Assembly: GCF_001647715.1 (NCBI RefSeq)
Contig: NZ_CP015600.1
Location: 3,410,001 to 3,474,000 of the forward strand
DNA from: Pseudomonas antarctica
GTDB lineage: Bacteria > Pseudomonadota > Gammaproteobacteria > Pseudomonadales > Pseudomonadaceae
DNA: 64,000 nt
Direction: 5' to 3'
Both the position numbers and the translations under genes were made by a program. Positions 53,948 to 63,268 of the stretch are shown piece by piece (position 1 is the first letter of the stretch; every line of letters starts with the position of its first letter). The notes beneath the pieces were generated by a model that saw only the letters and a program-made list of their open reading frames with translations, was not told the DNA's origin and made no database searches.

Positions 53948-54376
53948 TTAACTCAGTCGCTGGGCAATCTTCCTGCGCAGCTCACCGTGCTGTTCTTCAG
54001 CGTAAGGCGTTGCGGTTTTCCAGTCATAGAACCAGACGGGCATCTTGCGCTTGTCGTCCGGCTCCGAGGCGTATCGAGGGAAAATATGGCTGTGTAACTC
54101 CGGCTCGGAATTTCCCAGGATCTCTTAGTTCATGCGCACTGCACCGGTGACGTGCAGTACGGCGTCGCCGATCCGGGCCATGTCGAGCAAGTACGTTGCC
54201 CTGGCCTGCTCGTCCAGATCATTCAAACTGGCAACCACAGGATCGGGCAACAGCAGGCAATAACCCGGCAGAAACTGCACATCACCCATCACCGCCCAGC
54301 CCGACGCCATGCGGCAGATCACCTTATCGTTGGCACCGTTGCGGGCCAGTTCTACGCGTTGCGAAATCAGCGGCAT
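53948..54376 (-). pseudogene. HIT-family protein gene broken by one in-frame stop
   Basis: The first part (MPLISQRVELARNGANDKVI...QFLPGYCLLLPDP...TGAVRMN) is an intact HIT-domain N-terminus ending in TAA at 54125-54127. Directly after the stop and in the same frame follows EILGNSEPELHSHIFPRYAS to a proper stop at 53948, including the histidine-triad end LHSHIFPRY. Family members have Tyr at the stop position (RINYEILGN), so TAT/TAC to TAA would explain it. The triad is cut off, so the product should be inactive unless this is read through. Confidence 0.85.
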
Positions 54377-54679
54377 GCCGTGTCCCCAATAGTGACGTCC
54401 ATTCAGTCTCTTGCTCCGCAATTCATCCGGCGTTTGCCCGCTGAGCTTACATGACCCAAGTATCGATAACCGGTGTTCCGGGCACACGCTGTTGCGCTCA
54501 AGCACGTCGAGAACACGCTGATCGACCTGCCGAATTTACACAACAAAAACAATTTTTGTTGTACACAAAATATCGCTAAAGATTTTCCGAGCACGAGCCG
54601 AAACAGCAGTGATAGCAAATCGCCGCTCCTGCCCCATGAGTCGACGGTTTGGCCGCCCTCCCCGCCGATGGTCGTCTCG

Positions 54680-56620
54680 ATGAAAATAAAAAATAAGCTG
54701 GTACTCGCGTTTGTATCCGTCGCTTTTATCCCGGTCAGCGTGGTCGCGGTGATCTCCGTGCTGAACACACGAACCCAGGCTGTCGAGCAGTTCATTGATG
54801 GCAGCACCCGCGAAATTCGCCAGATCGATGGCAACATCCGCCAGTTTTTCGATGGCACGATGCAGAACGTCGATCAAATGTCCGCTGATCCTGTATACAC
54901 TTCCGCGAACACTCTGAAAAATTACCAACCCGCCGATGCTGCCAGCCAACCGATGCCGGCGCAGGCGCAACAGGTGATCGACCAGTTCGCCCGGTTCGGC
55001 GCCACGCACCCGTCGGCGGCGATTCTGTCGATTGGCCTGGAAGATGGCACCTACGCCAAATGGCCCGACGACCCGCAGTTGGCCAAGTACGACCCGCGCG
55101 CCCGTCCGTGGTACAAGGCCGCGATGGCCACCCCCGGCAAGACCGTGCGCACGCCCGCTTACTATTACGACAAAGACGACGTGGCCCTGGTCGGCACCGC
55201 GCGGGCGCTTCTGGACACTGCCGGCAAAGCCAAAGGCGTGTTCGTGGTCAGCGTGTCATTGAAAAACCTCACCGAACTGCTCAAAAGCATCAAGCTCGGT
55301 GAAAGCGGCTATGTGATGTTGATCGAGGACGGCGTGGTGCTGGTCGACCCGCGTAACGCCGCGCACAACTTCAAGCCGCTCAAAGACCTCGGCGCGCCGT
55401 ATGCACAGTTGGCCAATACGCCCCAGGGCTCGACCGAGGTGGTGATCGATGGCGTGCGCTACATGGCCAACGTGTGGACCTCGCCCGGCCTTGGCTGGCG
55501 TTATGTGGGGTTGATCGAATACAGCGAAGTGATGGCCGCAGCCACCCGCATGACCTACCTGACCACGGTGATCGTGGCGGTACTGGTGCTGATTTTCGGG
55601 TTGATCGCAGCGGCTTTTTCCAAGGTGATCGTCAAGCCGATCGGCCAGGTCAGTACCGGCTTGCAGTCCATCGCCCAGGGTGAAGGCGACTTGCGCCATG
55701 AGCTGCACGTACAAGGCAAGGATGAAACCGCCGAGCTGGCGGGCTGGTTCAACAAGTTTCTCGCCGCGATCCGTCAGTTGATCCAGCACATCGGTGCGGC
55801 CTCGACCAACTTGCAGGACGCGTCACGGGTCAACAGCCAGGTGGCGCACAACATGAACGAGGCTGCCGGCCGTCAGCGTGAGGCGGTGGAGTTGGTGTCC
55901 ACCGCCTTCAACGAGATGGTCGCCACCGCCAACGAAGTGGCGCGTTCGTGCAGCGGCGCGGCGGAATCGGCCGAGAACGGCCATCGCCGCGTGGCCGAGG
56001 GCAAGCAGCAAATTGAAGTGACCACCGACAACGTCAATCGCCTGGGCCGGCGGTTGACCGAGTCGTCCCAGGCCATGGTCGAACTGGAAGCCGGCAGCCG
56101 CAGCATCAACCAGATCCTCGGGACCATTCGCGCCATCGCCGAACAAACCAACCTGCTGGCGCTTAACGCCGCCATCGAAGCCGCCCGGGCCGGCGATCAA
56201 GGCCGTGGGTTCGCCGTGGTGGCAGATGAAGTGCGGGCGCTGGCCAAACGCACGTCCGACTCTACCGGCGAAATCGAGCAACTGCTCGGCACGCTTGGCA
56301 GCAAGACCGAGGAAGTCACGCAGAAGATGAGCAGCTGCCTGGACCTGTCGCGGGCCAGCGTATCGTCCATCGAAAACGCGCGGGACAGTTTTGAGGGCAT
56401 CCAATTGTCAGTGAATGAAATCCGCGACCAGAACCTGCAGATTTCCGCCGCCGCCGAGGAGCAACACAGCGTGGCCGAAGAAATCAACCGGCATATCCAA
56501 CAGATCTATGACGAGGCGCGGCTGGTGGAGAGCCTGGCCAACTCCGCCCAGGACGATTCGGGGCAACTGGCCAAACTGTCGGAAGAGTTGAACGGCTTGG
56601 TGGGGCGTTTCAAGTCCTGA
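54680..56620 (+). CDS. Methyl-accepting chemotaxis protein with dCache sensor
   Basis: Chemoreceptor of 646 residues: membrane segment [21 protein letters not shown] (about 7-27), dCache_1-type periplasmic sensor (about 35-270; [11 protein letters not shown] and [17 protein letters not shown]), a second membrane segment ([17 protein letters not shown]), HAMP with [17 protein letters not shown], and the signalling tip [20 protein letters not shown]. The start at 54680 gives a normal N-terminus; a start at 54668 is possible, and the open frame before it is AT-rich leader. The RPWY motif is common in amino-acid-sensing dCache domains, but the ligand here is unproven. Confidence 0.92.
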   Translation: MKIKNKLVLAFVSVAFIPVSVVAVISVLNTRTQAVEQFIDGSTREIRQIDGNIRQFFDGTMQNVDQMSADPVYTSANTLKNYQPADAASQPMPAQAQQVIDQFARFGATHPSAAILSIGLEDGTYAKWPDDPQLAKYDPRARPWYKAAMATPGKTVRTPAYYYDKDDVALVGTARALLDTAGKAKGVFVVSVSLKNLTELLKSIKLGESGYVMLIEDGVVLVDPRNAAHNFKPLKDLGAPYAQLANTPQGSTEVVIDGVRYMANVWTSPGLGWRYVGLIEYSEVMAAATRMTYLTTVIVAVLVLIFGLIAAAFSKVIVKPIGQVSTGLQSIAQGEGDLRHELHVQGKDETAELAGWFNKFLAAIRQLIQHIGAASTNLQDASRVNSQVAHNMNEAAGRQREAVELVSTAFNEMVATANEVARSCSGAAESAENGHRRVAEGKQQIEVTTDNVNRLGRRLTESSQAMVELEAGSRSINQILGTIRAIAEQTNLLALNAAIEAARAGDQGRGFAVVADEVRALAKRTSDSTGEIEQLLGTLGSKTEEVTQKMSSCLDLSRASVSSIENARDSFEGIQLSVNEIRDQNLQISAAAEEQHSVAEEINRHIQQIYDEARLVESLANSAQDDSGQLAKLSEELNGLVGRFKS

Positions 56621-56699
56621 CATCCAAATGCTCCCGTTGATCAAGGACGATCCATGGGCGTGGCGGTTGTAACCGGACGTTGAACGCCAACCAACCGAC

Positions 56700-57470
56700 C
56701 TACGCCTGCTGTGAAACCATCCAGCTCACAAAGGCTTGCAGCCGCGTGTTAAAGGGCTCGCGCTCGGCACTTGGGTTGCGTGCCTCAAACAGAAAGTACG
56801 CGATCTGAATGCGCATCGTCGGGTAATGCTGCACGAACAACGCAACATGCTCTTCCAGAGTGTGCGGCCAGCCTAATGCATCATCGGCGCGCAACGTGTG
56901 AGTGGCCCGGATCAACCTGCGTGCCGCTTCTCGCTGTAAGCGAAGTCGCTCTGGCTCAGTACCGGCCTGCGTGATGCGTGTGAGATAAGCGCTCAACGCG
57001 TGTTCGAAGTCAGCATTCAAGGCCCGGGCGATTTCACGCGAAGGCCTGAATCGCTCGAAGTGCAGAGAGAGGTCATCGCCCCACACACAACGGCAATGAT
57101 GCTTGAGCCAGAAGCCCCATTTATTGGTGTTTTCAGGCACGAGCACGTCGGCGCGATAACCCAGGTCGAAGTCGATTTTGCTGACGACCGGATGTCGCTG
57201 CTCCAGCACCTGGCGCAGCGCTTCCAACGACTCAAGCACCTGCGCACCAGGCTGGTCGCGGGTTACCAGCGTGAGGTCAAGGTCCGAATCACCCGGGCGG
57301 GCGTCGCCCCTGGCCACACTGCCATAGACAAAAATAGCCTCCAGCCCCAACCCGGCCTGCGAAAGGGTCGCACAGACATCCGTCAGCACGGGCTGGAATT
57401 CAGGCTGAAGGGCAGCATCGCCAACGGTTTGCACAAAGCCCTGCGCATCAACACCGTTCACCATGCTCAT
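56700..57470 (-). CDS. Nucleotidyltransferase-domain protein
   Basis: The 256-residue protein has an N-terminal polymerase-beta-type nucleotidyltransferase motif AIFVYGSVARGDARPGDSDL plus DLTLV (GSxxRG...DxD, about residues 47-70), and a C-terminal helical domain like those of aminoglycoside or HEPN-linked nucleotidyltransferases. It would transfer a nucleotide onto a small molecule or protein. Its ATG overlaps the upstream P-loop gene (ATGA), so the two are a coupled pair. The target is unknown. Confidence 0.82.
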   Translation of the reverse strand: MSMVNGVDAQGFVQTVGDAALQPEFQPVLTDVCATLSQAGLGLEAIFVYGSVARGDARPGDSDLDLTLVTRDQPGAQVLESLEALRQVLEQRHPVVSKIDFDLGYRADVLVPENTNKWGFWLKHHCRCVWGDDLSLHFERFRPSREIARALNADFEHALSAYLTRITQAGTEPERLRLQREAARRLIRATHTLRADDALGWPHTLEEHVALFVQHYPTMRIQIAYFLFEARNPSAEREPFNTRLQAFVSWMVSQQA

Positions 57471-57946
57471 GGGCGATGCACCTCAATCACCAAGCCCTCC
57501 TCCTCACTCGGAGCACAGAAGTGGCGGGTGATCAGGTCAAACTCGGCATCGGTGGCGGCAAAATCATGCTCGCCCCGAGCATTGCGCGCATGCAGGCGAG
57601 CGCGGCAGGTGGCGTCATCCAATTCAAGGTAATGCAGGCGATGGGGCACCTGCGCCGCCTGTGCCAGGCCGAGCAGCCATTCGCGATTGGCCAGTGTATT
57701 GGCGGGAAAATCCAGGACCACGCTGACACCAGACTGCAACAGGTTAATCACCAGCGGGCCCAGTACACCGCGAACGCGCTGGGCACGGCTTACGTAATCG
57801 GTAATCGAGCGGACCTCACCGGGGTAAAGCTGTGCAAGCCAGTGGTCCTCGCTGAGCACGATGGCCGCGTGCTCGGCGGCGAGGGTTTTAGCCAGTGTGG
57901 ATTTTCCGGAGGCGATCTTGCCGCAAAGCAGATGCAGGGTGGGCAT
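57467..57946 (-). CDS. P-loop ATPase/kinase-like protein
   Basis: The 159-residue protein has Walker A LLCGKIASGKSTLAKTLA (residues 6-23) and a compact zeta-toxin/gluconate-kinase-like P-loop fold with VVLDFPANTLANREWL. These proteins usually phosphorylate small molecules. It is translationally coupled to the nucleotidyltransferase gene, so a joint antibiotic- or metabolite-modifying function, or a toxin-antitoxin-like role, is possible, but nothing in the sequence decides this. Confidence 0.82.
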   Translation of the reverse strand: MPTLHLLCGKIASGKSTLAKTLAAEHAAIVLSEDHWLAQLYPGEVRSITDYVSRAQRVRGVLGPLVINLLQSGVSVVLDFPANTLANREWLLGLAQAAQVPHRLHYLELDDATCRARLHARNARGEHDFAATDAEFDLITRHFCAPSEEEGLVIEVHRP

Positions 57947-58204
57947 GGGTCGGTTCCTTATGTCTGGCGCACAAGCATGGCATTTTTTCAGGCCGATCGA
58001 CGTTGCCAGTGCTTATAAAATGCCAGCGGCGCCAGGTTCTTTTTCTAATGGCGTGGGTGGAATGACAAACGGGTAATGAGCCTGACCCGCGTGTTCATGA
58101 TATCTCGACACGAAATAGGCTGAACTATCTGACGAACCCCAGGCTCCTTTCCTATGCGCAGCCCCAACCCCAGGGGCGTTGTACAACAAGGAGCCGCCAT
58201 CACC

Positions 58205-58621
58205 ATGACTACCCTTCCCGTCTACCGACACTCCCTCCCGGGCCCGCTGCACGCGACCCTGCTGGCCGGCACCGTGCCGTTGTTTCTAGGCGCCTTGCTC
58301 AGCGACATCACCTACACCCAGACCTATCAGATTCAATGGGCCAACTTTGCCTCCTGGCTGATCGCCGGTGCGCTGGTGTTCTGTGGGCTCGCACTGTTGT
58401 TTGCACTGGTCAATCTGGTGCGTGCCGAGCGCAAGTCGGGTCAACCGGTTGTGTATGCCCTGCTGCTGTTGGCTACATGGGTGCTGGGCCTGGTCAATGC
58501 GTTCCAGCATGCCAAGGACGCCTACGCCGCCATGCCCGCCGGCCTGGTGTTGTCGGTGGTCGTCACCGTGCTGACGATTGCCGCGACCTGGACCGGACTG
58601 CGCACAGGAGCCACCCAATGA
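58205..58621 (+). CDS. DUF2231-type membrane protein
   Basis: The 138-residue membrane protein has four hydrophobic segments and the N-terminal pattern HSLPGPLHATLLAGTVPLFLGALLSDI characteristic of DUF2231. AAGGAG lies 11 nt before the ATG at 58205. Its stop overlaps the start of the sorbosone-dehydrogenase-like gene (ATGA). This arrangement is common and suggests the membrane protein supports the periplasmic sugar-dehydrogenase-like partner, possibly in electron transfer. Confidence 0.85.
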   Translation: MTTLPVYRHSLPGPLHATLLAGTVPLFLGALLSDITYTQTYQIQWANFASWLIAGALVFCGLALLFALVNLVRAERKSGQPVVYALLLLATWVLGLVNAFQHAKDAYAAMPAGLVLSVVVTVLTIAATWTGLRTGATQ

Positions 58622-59910
58622 AAACCTCCCACACACTGACCTTACTCAGCGCTGCCCTGTTATTGACCGCCTGTGGCGGCGAAGGCGACAAGTCCCAGGC
58701 CCGCGGCCCCGACCCTAAATTGCCGGAACAGCAAAGCAGCCTGTTGCCGAGCATGAAAATCGCCGAGCCCACGCCGTGGGGCACGCAAAAACCCACGGTG
58801 CCCGAAGGCTACAGCGTCACCGCCATTGCCACCGACCTGGCCATCCCGCGGCAAACCCTGGTATTGCCCAACGGCGATATTCTGGTGGCCGAAGGCCGTG
58901 GCGGCAGCGCGGCCAAGCTCAAGCCCAAGGATGTGATCGCCAGTGTGATCAAGGCCCAGGGCAACACCAAGGTCAAGGGTGGCAACCGCCTGACCCTGCT
59001 GCGCGATGCCGATGGTGACGGTACTTATGAACTGAAGACGGTGTTCGCCGACAACCTCAACGCGCCCTATGGCCTGGCCTTCGCCGACGGCAAACTCTAC
59101 GTGGCCAACCAGGACGCGCTGGTGCGCTTCGACTATGCCGACGGCCAGACCAAGGCGAGTGGCCCACCCACCAAAATCACCGACCTGCCGGCGCAGATCA
59201 ACCACCACTGGACCAAATCCCTGGCCGTGAGTGCTGACGGGCGCCAGCTCTATGTGGGCATTGGCTCCAACAGCAATATCACCGAGCGCGGCATGGAAGT
59301 GGAAATCGACCGGGCGATGGTCTGGCAGATCGACGCCGCGACAGGCGCACACAAGCCCTACGCCACCGGCATCCGCAACCCGACCGCGCTGACCATTCAG
59401 CCCGGTTCCGGGCAATTATGGGCGGTGGTCAACGAACGCGATGAACTTGGCCCGGATCTCGTGCCGGACTACCTGACCTCCGTGCGTGAAGGCGCCTTCT
59501 ACGGCTGGCCCTACAGCTACTGGGGCCAGAATGTCGACCCGCGTGCGCAACCGCAGAACCCGGCGAAAGTCGCCGCTGCGATCAAGCCGGATTACAGCCT
59601 GGGCTCCCACGTGGCGGCACTTGGCGTGGATTTCTCCATTGCCGAAATGGGTGAGAAATTCGCCGAGGGTGTATTTGTTGGCGAGCACGGCAGCTGGAAC
59701 CGCGAGAACCCGGTGGGCTACAAGGTGATTTTCGTGCCGTTCAGCCATGGCAAACCCGCCGGCGAGCCGATTGATTTCGCCACCGGTTTCCGTGGTGATG
59801 ACGGCAAGACGCGCGGCCGCCCCGTGGGCGTCACGGTAGACCCTAAAGGCGCATTGATCATCGCGGATGACTTGGCCAATACCGTTTGGCGGGTGACGCG
59901 GAACCGTTAA
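58618..59910 (+). CDS. Sorbosone dehydrogenase family lipoprotein
   Basis: The 430-residue beta-propeller protein of the L-sorbosone/PQQ-glucose dehydrogenase family carries a lipoprotein signal with lipobox LTAC (Cys19). Propeller motifs are NGDILVAEGRGG, NAPYGLAFADGKLYVAN, YATGIRNPTALTIQP and GEHGSWNRENPVGYKV, the last being the conserved cofactor-side segment. It would oxidise a sugar or aldose at the periplasmic face using PQQ; the substrate is not known. It is coupled to the DUF2231 gene. Confidence 0.9.
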   Translation: MKTSHTLTLLSAALLLTACGGEGDKSQARGPDPKLPEQQSSLLPSMKIAEPTPWGTQKPTVPEGYSVTAIATDLAIPRQTLVLPNGDILVAEGRGGSAAKLKPKDVIASVIKAQGNTKVKGGNRLTLLRDADGDGTYELKTVFADNLNAPYGLAFADGKLYVANQDALVRFDYADGQTKASGPPTKITDLPAQINHHWTKSLAVSADGRQLYVGIGSNSNITERGMEVEIDRAMVWQIDAATGAHKPYATGIRNPTALTIQPGSGQLWAVVNERDELGPDLVPDYLTSVREGAFYGWPYSYWGQNVDPRAQPQNPAKVAAAIKPDYSLGSHVAALGVDFSIAEMGEKFAEGVFVGEHGSWNRENPVGYKVIFVPFSHGKPAGEPIDFATGFRGDDGKTRGRPVGVTVDPKGALIIADDLANTVWRVTRNR

Positions 59911-59926
59911 ACAAAGCGTTTGACTT

Positions 59927-59964
59927 GGTTGCCTGAGGCAACAATATAATTGCCCCAGGCAACC
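59927..59964. promoter_or_regulatory. Double palindromic operator spanning the marR-gnat promoter
   Basis: Two 13-bp palindromes, TTGCCTGAGGCAA (59929-59941) and TTGCCCCAGGCAA (59950-59962), flank a TATAAT box (59945-59950). A TTGACT is at 59920-59925. The outer arms GGTTGCCTG/CAGGCAACC are also inverted. It lies 15-52 nt before the ATG of the MarR-GNAT gene and suggests autorepression. Confidence 0.8.
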
Positions 59965-59978
59965 AACCGAGCATCCTC

Positions 59979-60896
59979 ATGTCCGCGTCCCTTGTAGAAC
60001 GCGCCGCGATCATTCGCGGTTTCAACCGTTTTTACACCCACCAGATCGGCGTGCTGCAGGAACACCTGCTGCAAAGCGACTTCTCGCTCACCGAAATCCG
60101 TGTGATGTACGAACTCTCCTCGCGCGGCGACCTGACCAGTGCCGACTTGTGCCAGATGCTTGGCCTGGACGCAGGCTACCTGAGTCGACTGATCAGCGGG
60201 TTCGAAAAGAAGGGCCTGATCCAGAAAGTCCGGTCCACCGCTGATGCGCGGGCCGTGCAACTGCACCTCAGCGACCTCGGCCGCGCGGTGCTGGCACCGC
60301 TGGAACACAAGACCCAGCAAGAAGTCATCGCCTTGCTCCAAGCGCTGCCCGAACCGCAACAACAGCAACTGACCGGCGCCATGCAGCGGATCCAGACGCT
60401 GCTGCAAGGCCGCACGCCGAGCTACCTGCTGCGCGATCCGCAACCGGGCGATATGGGCTTGGTGGTGCAACAGCAATCGGCGCTGTATGCGCGTGAGTAC
60501 AGCTGGAATTGGGAGTTCGAGGCTTTGGTGGCGGAGATCGTCGCCAAATATCTGCGCGAATTTGACCCAACGTGCGAGCGCTGCTGGATCGCGGAAAAGG
60601 ATGGCGAGGTGGTGGGTTCAGTCTTCGTGGTGCGCCATGACGAAACGACCGCCAAGCTGCGCATGCTCTACGTGGACGCCAGTGCTCGCGGCATGGGCAT
60701 AGGTCAGCGCTTGGTGGACGAATGCCTGCGCTTTGCCCGGCATGCCGGTTATAAACGTATGCTGCTGTGGACGGTGGACGCGCTGACCGATGCACGCAAG
60801 CTCTATCAGAAAGCCGGGTTCAGCTTGGTTGAAGAAGAGGCCACGGTCAGTTTCGGCAAGTCGCTGGTGAGTGAAACCTGGGCCCGCGAGCTGTAA
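59979..60896 (+). CDS. MarR-GNAT fusion: regulator/N-acetyltransferase
   Basis: The 305-residue bifunctional protein has a MarR winged helix at about residues 25-140 (SLTEIRVMYELSSRGDLTSADLCQMLGLDAGYLSRLISGFEKKGLI) and a GNAT domain at about 150-300 with acetyl-CoA motif LRMLYVDASARGMGIGQRLVDECL. Such fusions couple DNA binding to acetylation of a small ligand. The palindromes overlapping its own promoter suggest autoregulation. A neighbouring target is not evident; the MFS gene is separated by a REP element. Confidence 0.93.
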   Translation: MSASLVERAAIIRGFNRFYTHQIGVLQEHLLQSDFSLTEIRVMYELSSRGDLTSADLCQMLGLDAGYLSRLISGFEKKGLIQKVRSTADARAVQLHLSDLGRAVLAPLEHKTQQEVIALLQALPEPQQQQLTGAMQRIQTLLQGRTPSYLLRDPQPGDMGLVVQQQSALYAREYSWNWEFEALVAEIVAKYLREFDPTCERCWIAEKDGEVVGSVFVVRHDETTAKLRMLYVDASARGMGIGQRLVDECLRFARHAGYKRMLLWTVDALTDARKLYQKAGFSLVEEEATVSFGKSLVSETWAREL

Positions 60897-60910
60897 GGCA
60901 ATTGCCATAT

Positions 60911-60993
60911 GGGAGCGGGCTTGCTCGCGAAAGCGGAGTGTCAGTCGACTGATGTGTGACTGATCCACCGCCTTCGCGAGCAAGCCCGCTCCC
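60911..60993. repeat. REP-type palindrome pair
   Basis: The 21-bp arms (GGGAGCGGGCTTGCTCGCGA...) face each other around a core with TCAGTCGACTGATGTGTGACTGA. Nearly identical to 45081-45172. It stands between convergent genes and may act as a bidirectional transcript end. Confidence 0.9.
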
Positions 60994-61038
60994 ACAGTTG
61001 ATCTTCGCTGCTCTGAGAATTGCGTCCGCTTAACTGAG

Positions 61039-62442
61039 TTACAGATCAGTGATTTCCTTGTGGCGTGGCACCAGCGCTTTCATCACGCTCCACGCCACCA
61101 GGTACGCCAGCGCACAGATCGCAAACATGATCATGTAGCCGGTGTGAATGTCGTTGATGGACTTGTAATAGTCGAACACCCAGCCACCGATCTTGGTCAT
61201 CACCACACCGCCCAAGCCGCCCGCCATGCCGCCGATACCGACCACCGAGGCCACGGTTTTTTGCGGGAACATATCCGACACGGTGGTGAAGATGTTGCAT
61301 GACCACGCCTGGTGCGCCGAAGCGCCAACGCCGATCAGCAACACCGGTACCCAGAAGCTGAGGTAACCGAACGGTTGCGCCAGCAACACCACCAACGGGA
61401 ACAACGCAATCACCAGCATGGCTTTCATGCGGCCGTCATACGGTGCATCGCCACGTGCCATAAAGTAGCTGGGAAACCAACCGCCGCCGATACTGCCGAC
61501 CATGGTCATGCTGTACAGCACGGCGAGCGGCATCACGATATCCGCGCCTTTCATGCCGTATTGCGCCGACAGGTAGGTGGGCAGCCAGAACAGGAAGAAC
61601 CACCACACGCCATCGGTCATGAACTTGCCAAAGGCGAACGCCCAGGTCTGGCGGTAGGTCAGCAATTTGAACCACGAGACTTTTTTCGCGGTGGCACCCG
61701 CAGGCTCCGGGGTGAAAGGCTGCACCGTCTGGTCGCTACGGATATAGGCCAGTTCTGCAGCCGACAAGCGTTTTTGCTGCTCCGGCGTCTGATAAAGCGC
61801 CGACCATACGGCCACCCAGACAAACCCCAACATGCCAATCACCATAAACGCGGCTTCCCAGCCCCACAGGCCGGCAATCAACGGCACGCAGATCGGCGCC
61901 AGGATCGCACCGACGTTAGCGCCGGAGTTGAAGATACCAGTGGCCAGCGAGCGTTCTTTCTTGGGGAAGTATTCAGCGGTGGCCTTGATCGCGATGGGAA
62001 AATTGCCCGCCTCGCCAATCGCCAATACAGCGCGAGACAGCATGAAGCCGGCAATCGACACCGGAATCACTGCCAGGCCGATTGCGCCGCTGAGCGCAGC
62101 GATCCCCTCGCCCATCGGCACCGAAAACGCATGCATGATCGCGCCGGTGGACCAAATGGCAATCGCCACCACGTAGGCGGCCTTGGTGCCGATCTTGTCG
62201 ACAAACCGCCCGGCAAACAGCATGGAAATCGCATAGACAAACTGGAACACCGCCGCAATGTTGGCGTAATCGGTGTTGCTCCAGCCAAATTGTGTCGACA
62301 GCTGCGGCGCTAAAAGGCTTAGCACCTGACGGTCGAGGTAGTTGACGGTCGTGGCGAAGAACAACATCGCGCAGATGGTCCAGCGATAGTTGCCGACGGC
62401 CGTGCCGACGCGATGGGCGTTGAGGGGCTCATTCAAATTCAT
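61039..62442 (-). CDS. MFS sugar-acid/hexuronate transporter (anion:cation symporter type)
   Basis: Twelve-segment inner-membrane symporter, 467 residues, of the ExuT/GudP anion:cation symporter family: WTICAMLFFATTVNYLDRQVLSLLAPQL at the start, FAGRFVDKIGTK loop, AIGEAGNFPIAIKATAEYFPKKERSLATGIFNSGANVGAILAP in segment 4-5. It imports hexuronates or aldarates with H+. The ATG at 62442 begins the family alignment; 32 in-frame codons before it lie in the promoter region. A FadR/GntR-type operator sits just upstream. Confidence 0.92.
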   Translation of the reverse strand: MNLNEPLNAHRVGTAVGNYRWTICAMLFFATTVNYLDRQVLSLLAPQLSTQFGWSNTDYANIAAVFQFVYAISMLFAGRFVDKIGTKAAYVVAIAIWSTGAIMHAFSVPMGEGIAALSGAIGLAVIPVSIAGFMLSRAVLAIGEAGNFPIAIKATAEYFPKKERSLATGIFNSGANVGAILAPICVPLIAGLWGWEAAFMVIGMLGFVWVAVWSALYQTPEQQKRLSAAELAYIRSDQTVQPFTPEPAGATAKKVSWFKLLTYRQTWAFAFGKFMTDGVWWFFLFWLPTYLSAQYGMKGADIVMPLAVLYSMTMVGSIGGGWFPSYFMARGDAPYDGRMKAMLVIALFPLVVLLAQPFGYLSFWVPVLLIGVGASAHQAWSCNIFTTVSDMFPQKTVASVVGIGGMAGGLGGVVMTKIGGWVFDYYKSINDIHTGYMIMFAICALAYLVAWSVMKALVPRHKEITDL

Positions 62443-62490
62443 GGCATCACTTTTTATTTTTGTTAGATAGGACATACGCAGCGTCATATG

Positions 62491-62501
62491 TCGTCGTACA
62501 A
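62491..62501 (-). promoter_or_regulatory. Candidate FadR/GntR-type operator upstream of the MFS transporter
   Basis: On the minus strand TTGTACGACGA matches the FadR-subfamily pattern TNGTNNNACNA, about 50 nt before the transporter ATG. No GntR gene is in the window. Confidence 0.4.
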
Positions 62502-62584
62502 CCATAACTTTTATAGCGGGCTCCCTACACGCTGTCAATCTGAAGATTGCCGTTTATTGAGGTATCAGGCGGATATAGAAATAT

Positions 62585-63115
62585 TCAACCAGGCACAGTT
62601 GTAGGATGACAAACACGAAATACCCGGCTCGGCGCTTTGCCCGGCACATCATCGAGCACGCCGAAAGGCTTCAGCCCAAGCTTCTCCAGCACCCGAATCG
62701 AGGCCGCGTGATCGGGCCGTACCAGCCCGAATACCTCGGGAAAATTGAGAGTATCGAACGCCAGCTCCAGCGCATCACGGCCCAATTCGGTGGCATAGCC
62801 CTGCCCCCAGGCCTCGACCGCAAAGCGATAACCCAGGTTGATGCGCCGCTCGGTCAGGTAATTGAGCGGCGCGACACCGCCGAAGCCAATCAGGTGGTGC
62901 GGTGCTTCGATGCGCGCAATCGCCCACCAGCCGTAACCCTGAGTGGCCCACTGTTCAAGCCAGCGGTCGAGCAAGCGATGGGCATCGTCAAGGCGGGTCA
63001 TGGGACCGGCAGGATTGAACAGGTTCGTCTGTGGATCGCCGAAGATCGCGAACAATCGCTGCACGTCGCTGGGCGATGGTTTGCGGTAGACCAGCCGCGG
63101 GGCAGTGTCGGGCAT
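62585..63115 (-). CDS. GNAT acetyltransferase, RimJ/RimL type
   Basis: The 176-residue acetyltransferase is of the ribosomal-protein-alanine type (Acetyltransf_3): LVYRKPSPSDVQRLFAIFGDPQTN opening, GFGGVAPLNYLTERRINLGYRFAVEAWGQGYATELGRDALELAF carrying the acetyl-CoA site, and DHAASIRVLEKLGLKPFG at the end. The acceptor is unknown. It is divergent from proP. Confidence 0.9.
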   Translation of the reverse strand: MPDTAPRLVYRKPSPSDVQRLFAIFGDPQTNLFNPAGPMTRLDDAHRLLDRWLEQWATQGYGWWAIARIEAPHHLIGFGGVAPLNYLTERRINLGYRFAVEAWGQGYATELGRDALELAFDTLNFPEVFGLVRPDHAASIRVLEKLGLKPFGVLDDVPGKAPSRVFRVCHPTTVPG

Positions 63116-63217
63116 TCTGATAACTCCCTGGTTAAACCGTGAAGTTCAATGCATCTGCAAAAAAACGCAATTAGTGGTGAATTATTTCGTGTCGGCTTGT
63201 ATCTGAACTGACAGAGC

Positions 63218-63240
63218 GGTGCCATCGCAACGATGGCACC
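63218..63240 (+). promoter_or_regulatory. 10-bp perfect hairpin in the proP leader
   Basis: GGTGCCATCG and CGATGGCACC enclose a 3-nt loop (CAA), ending 28 nt before the proP ATG. The tail TCCCCTGTTCAGTTTT is only partly T-rich. Confidence 0.6.
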
Positions 63241-63268
63241 TCCCCTGTTCAGTTTTAGAGTGGCCCGC

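Noticed and set aside
54473..54679. N-terminal extension of the second chemoreceptor reading frame
   Set aside because: AT-rich, with no ribosome-binding site, and it would place about 70 polar residues before the first membrane helix; judged to be leader DNA.
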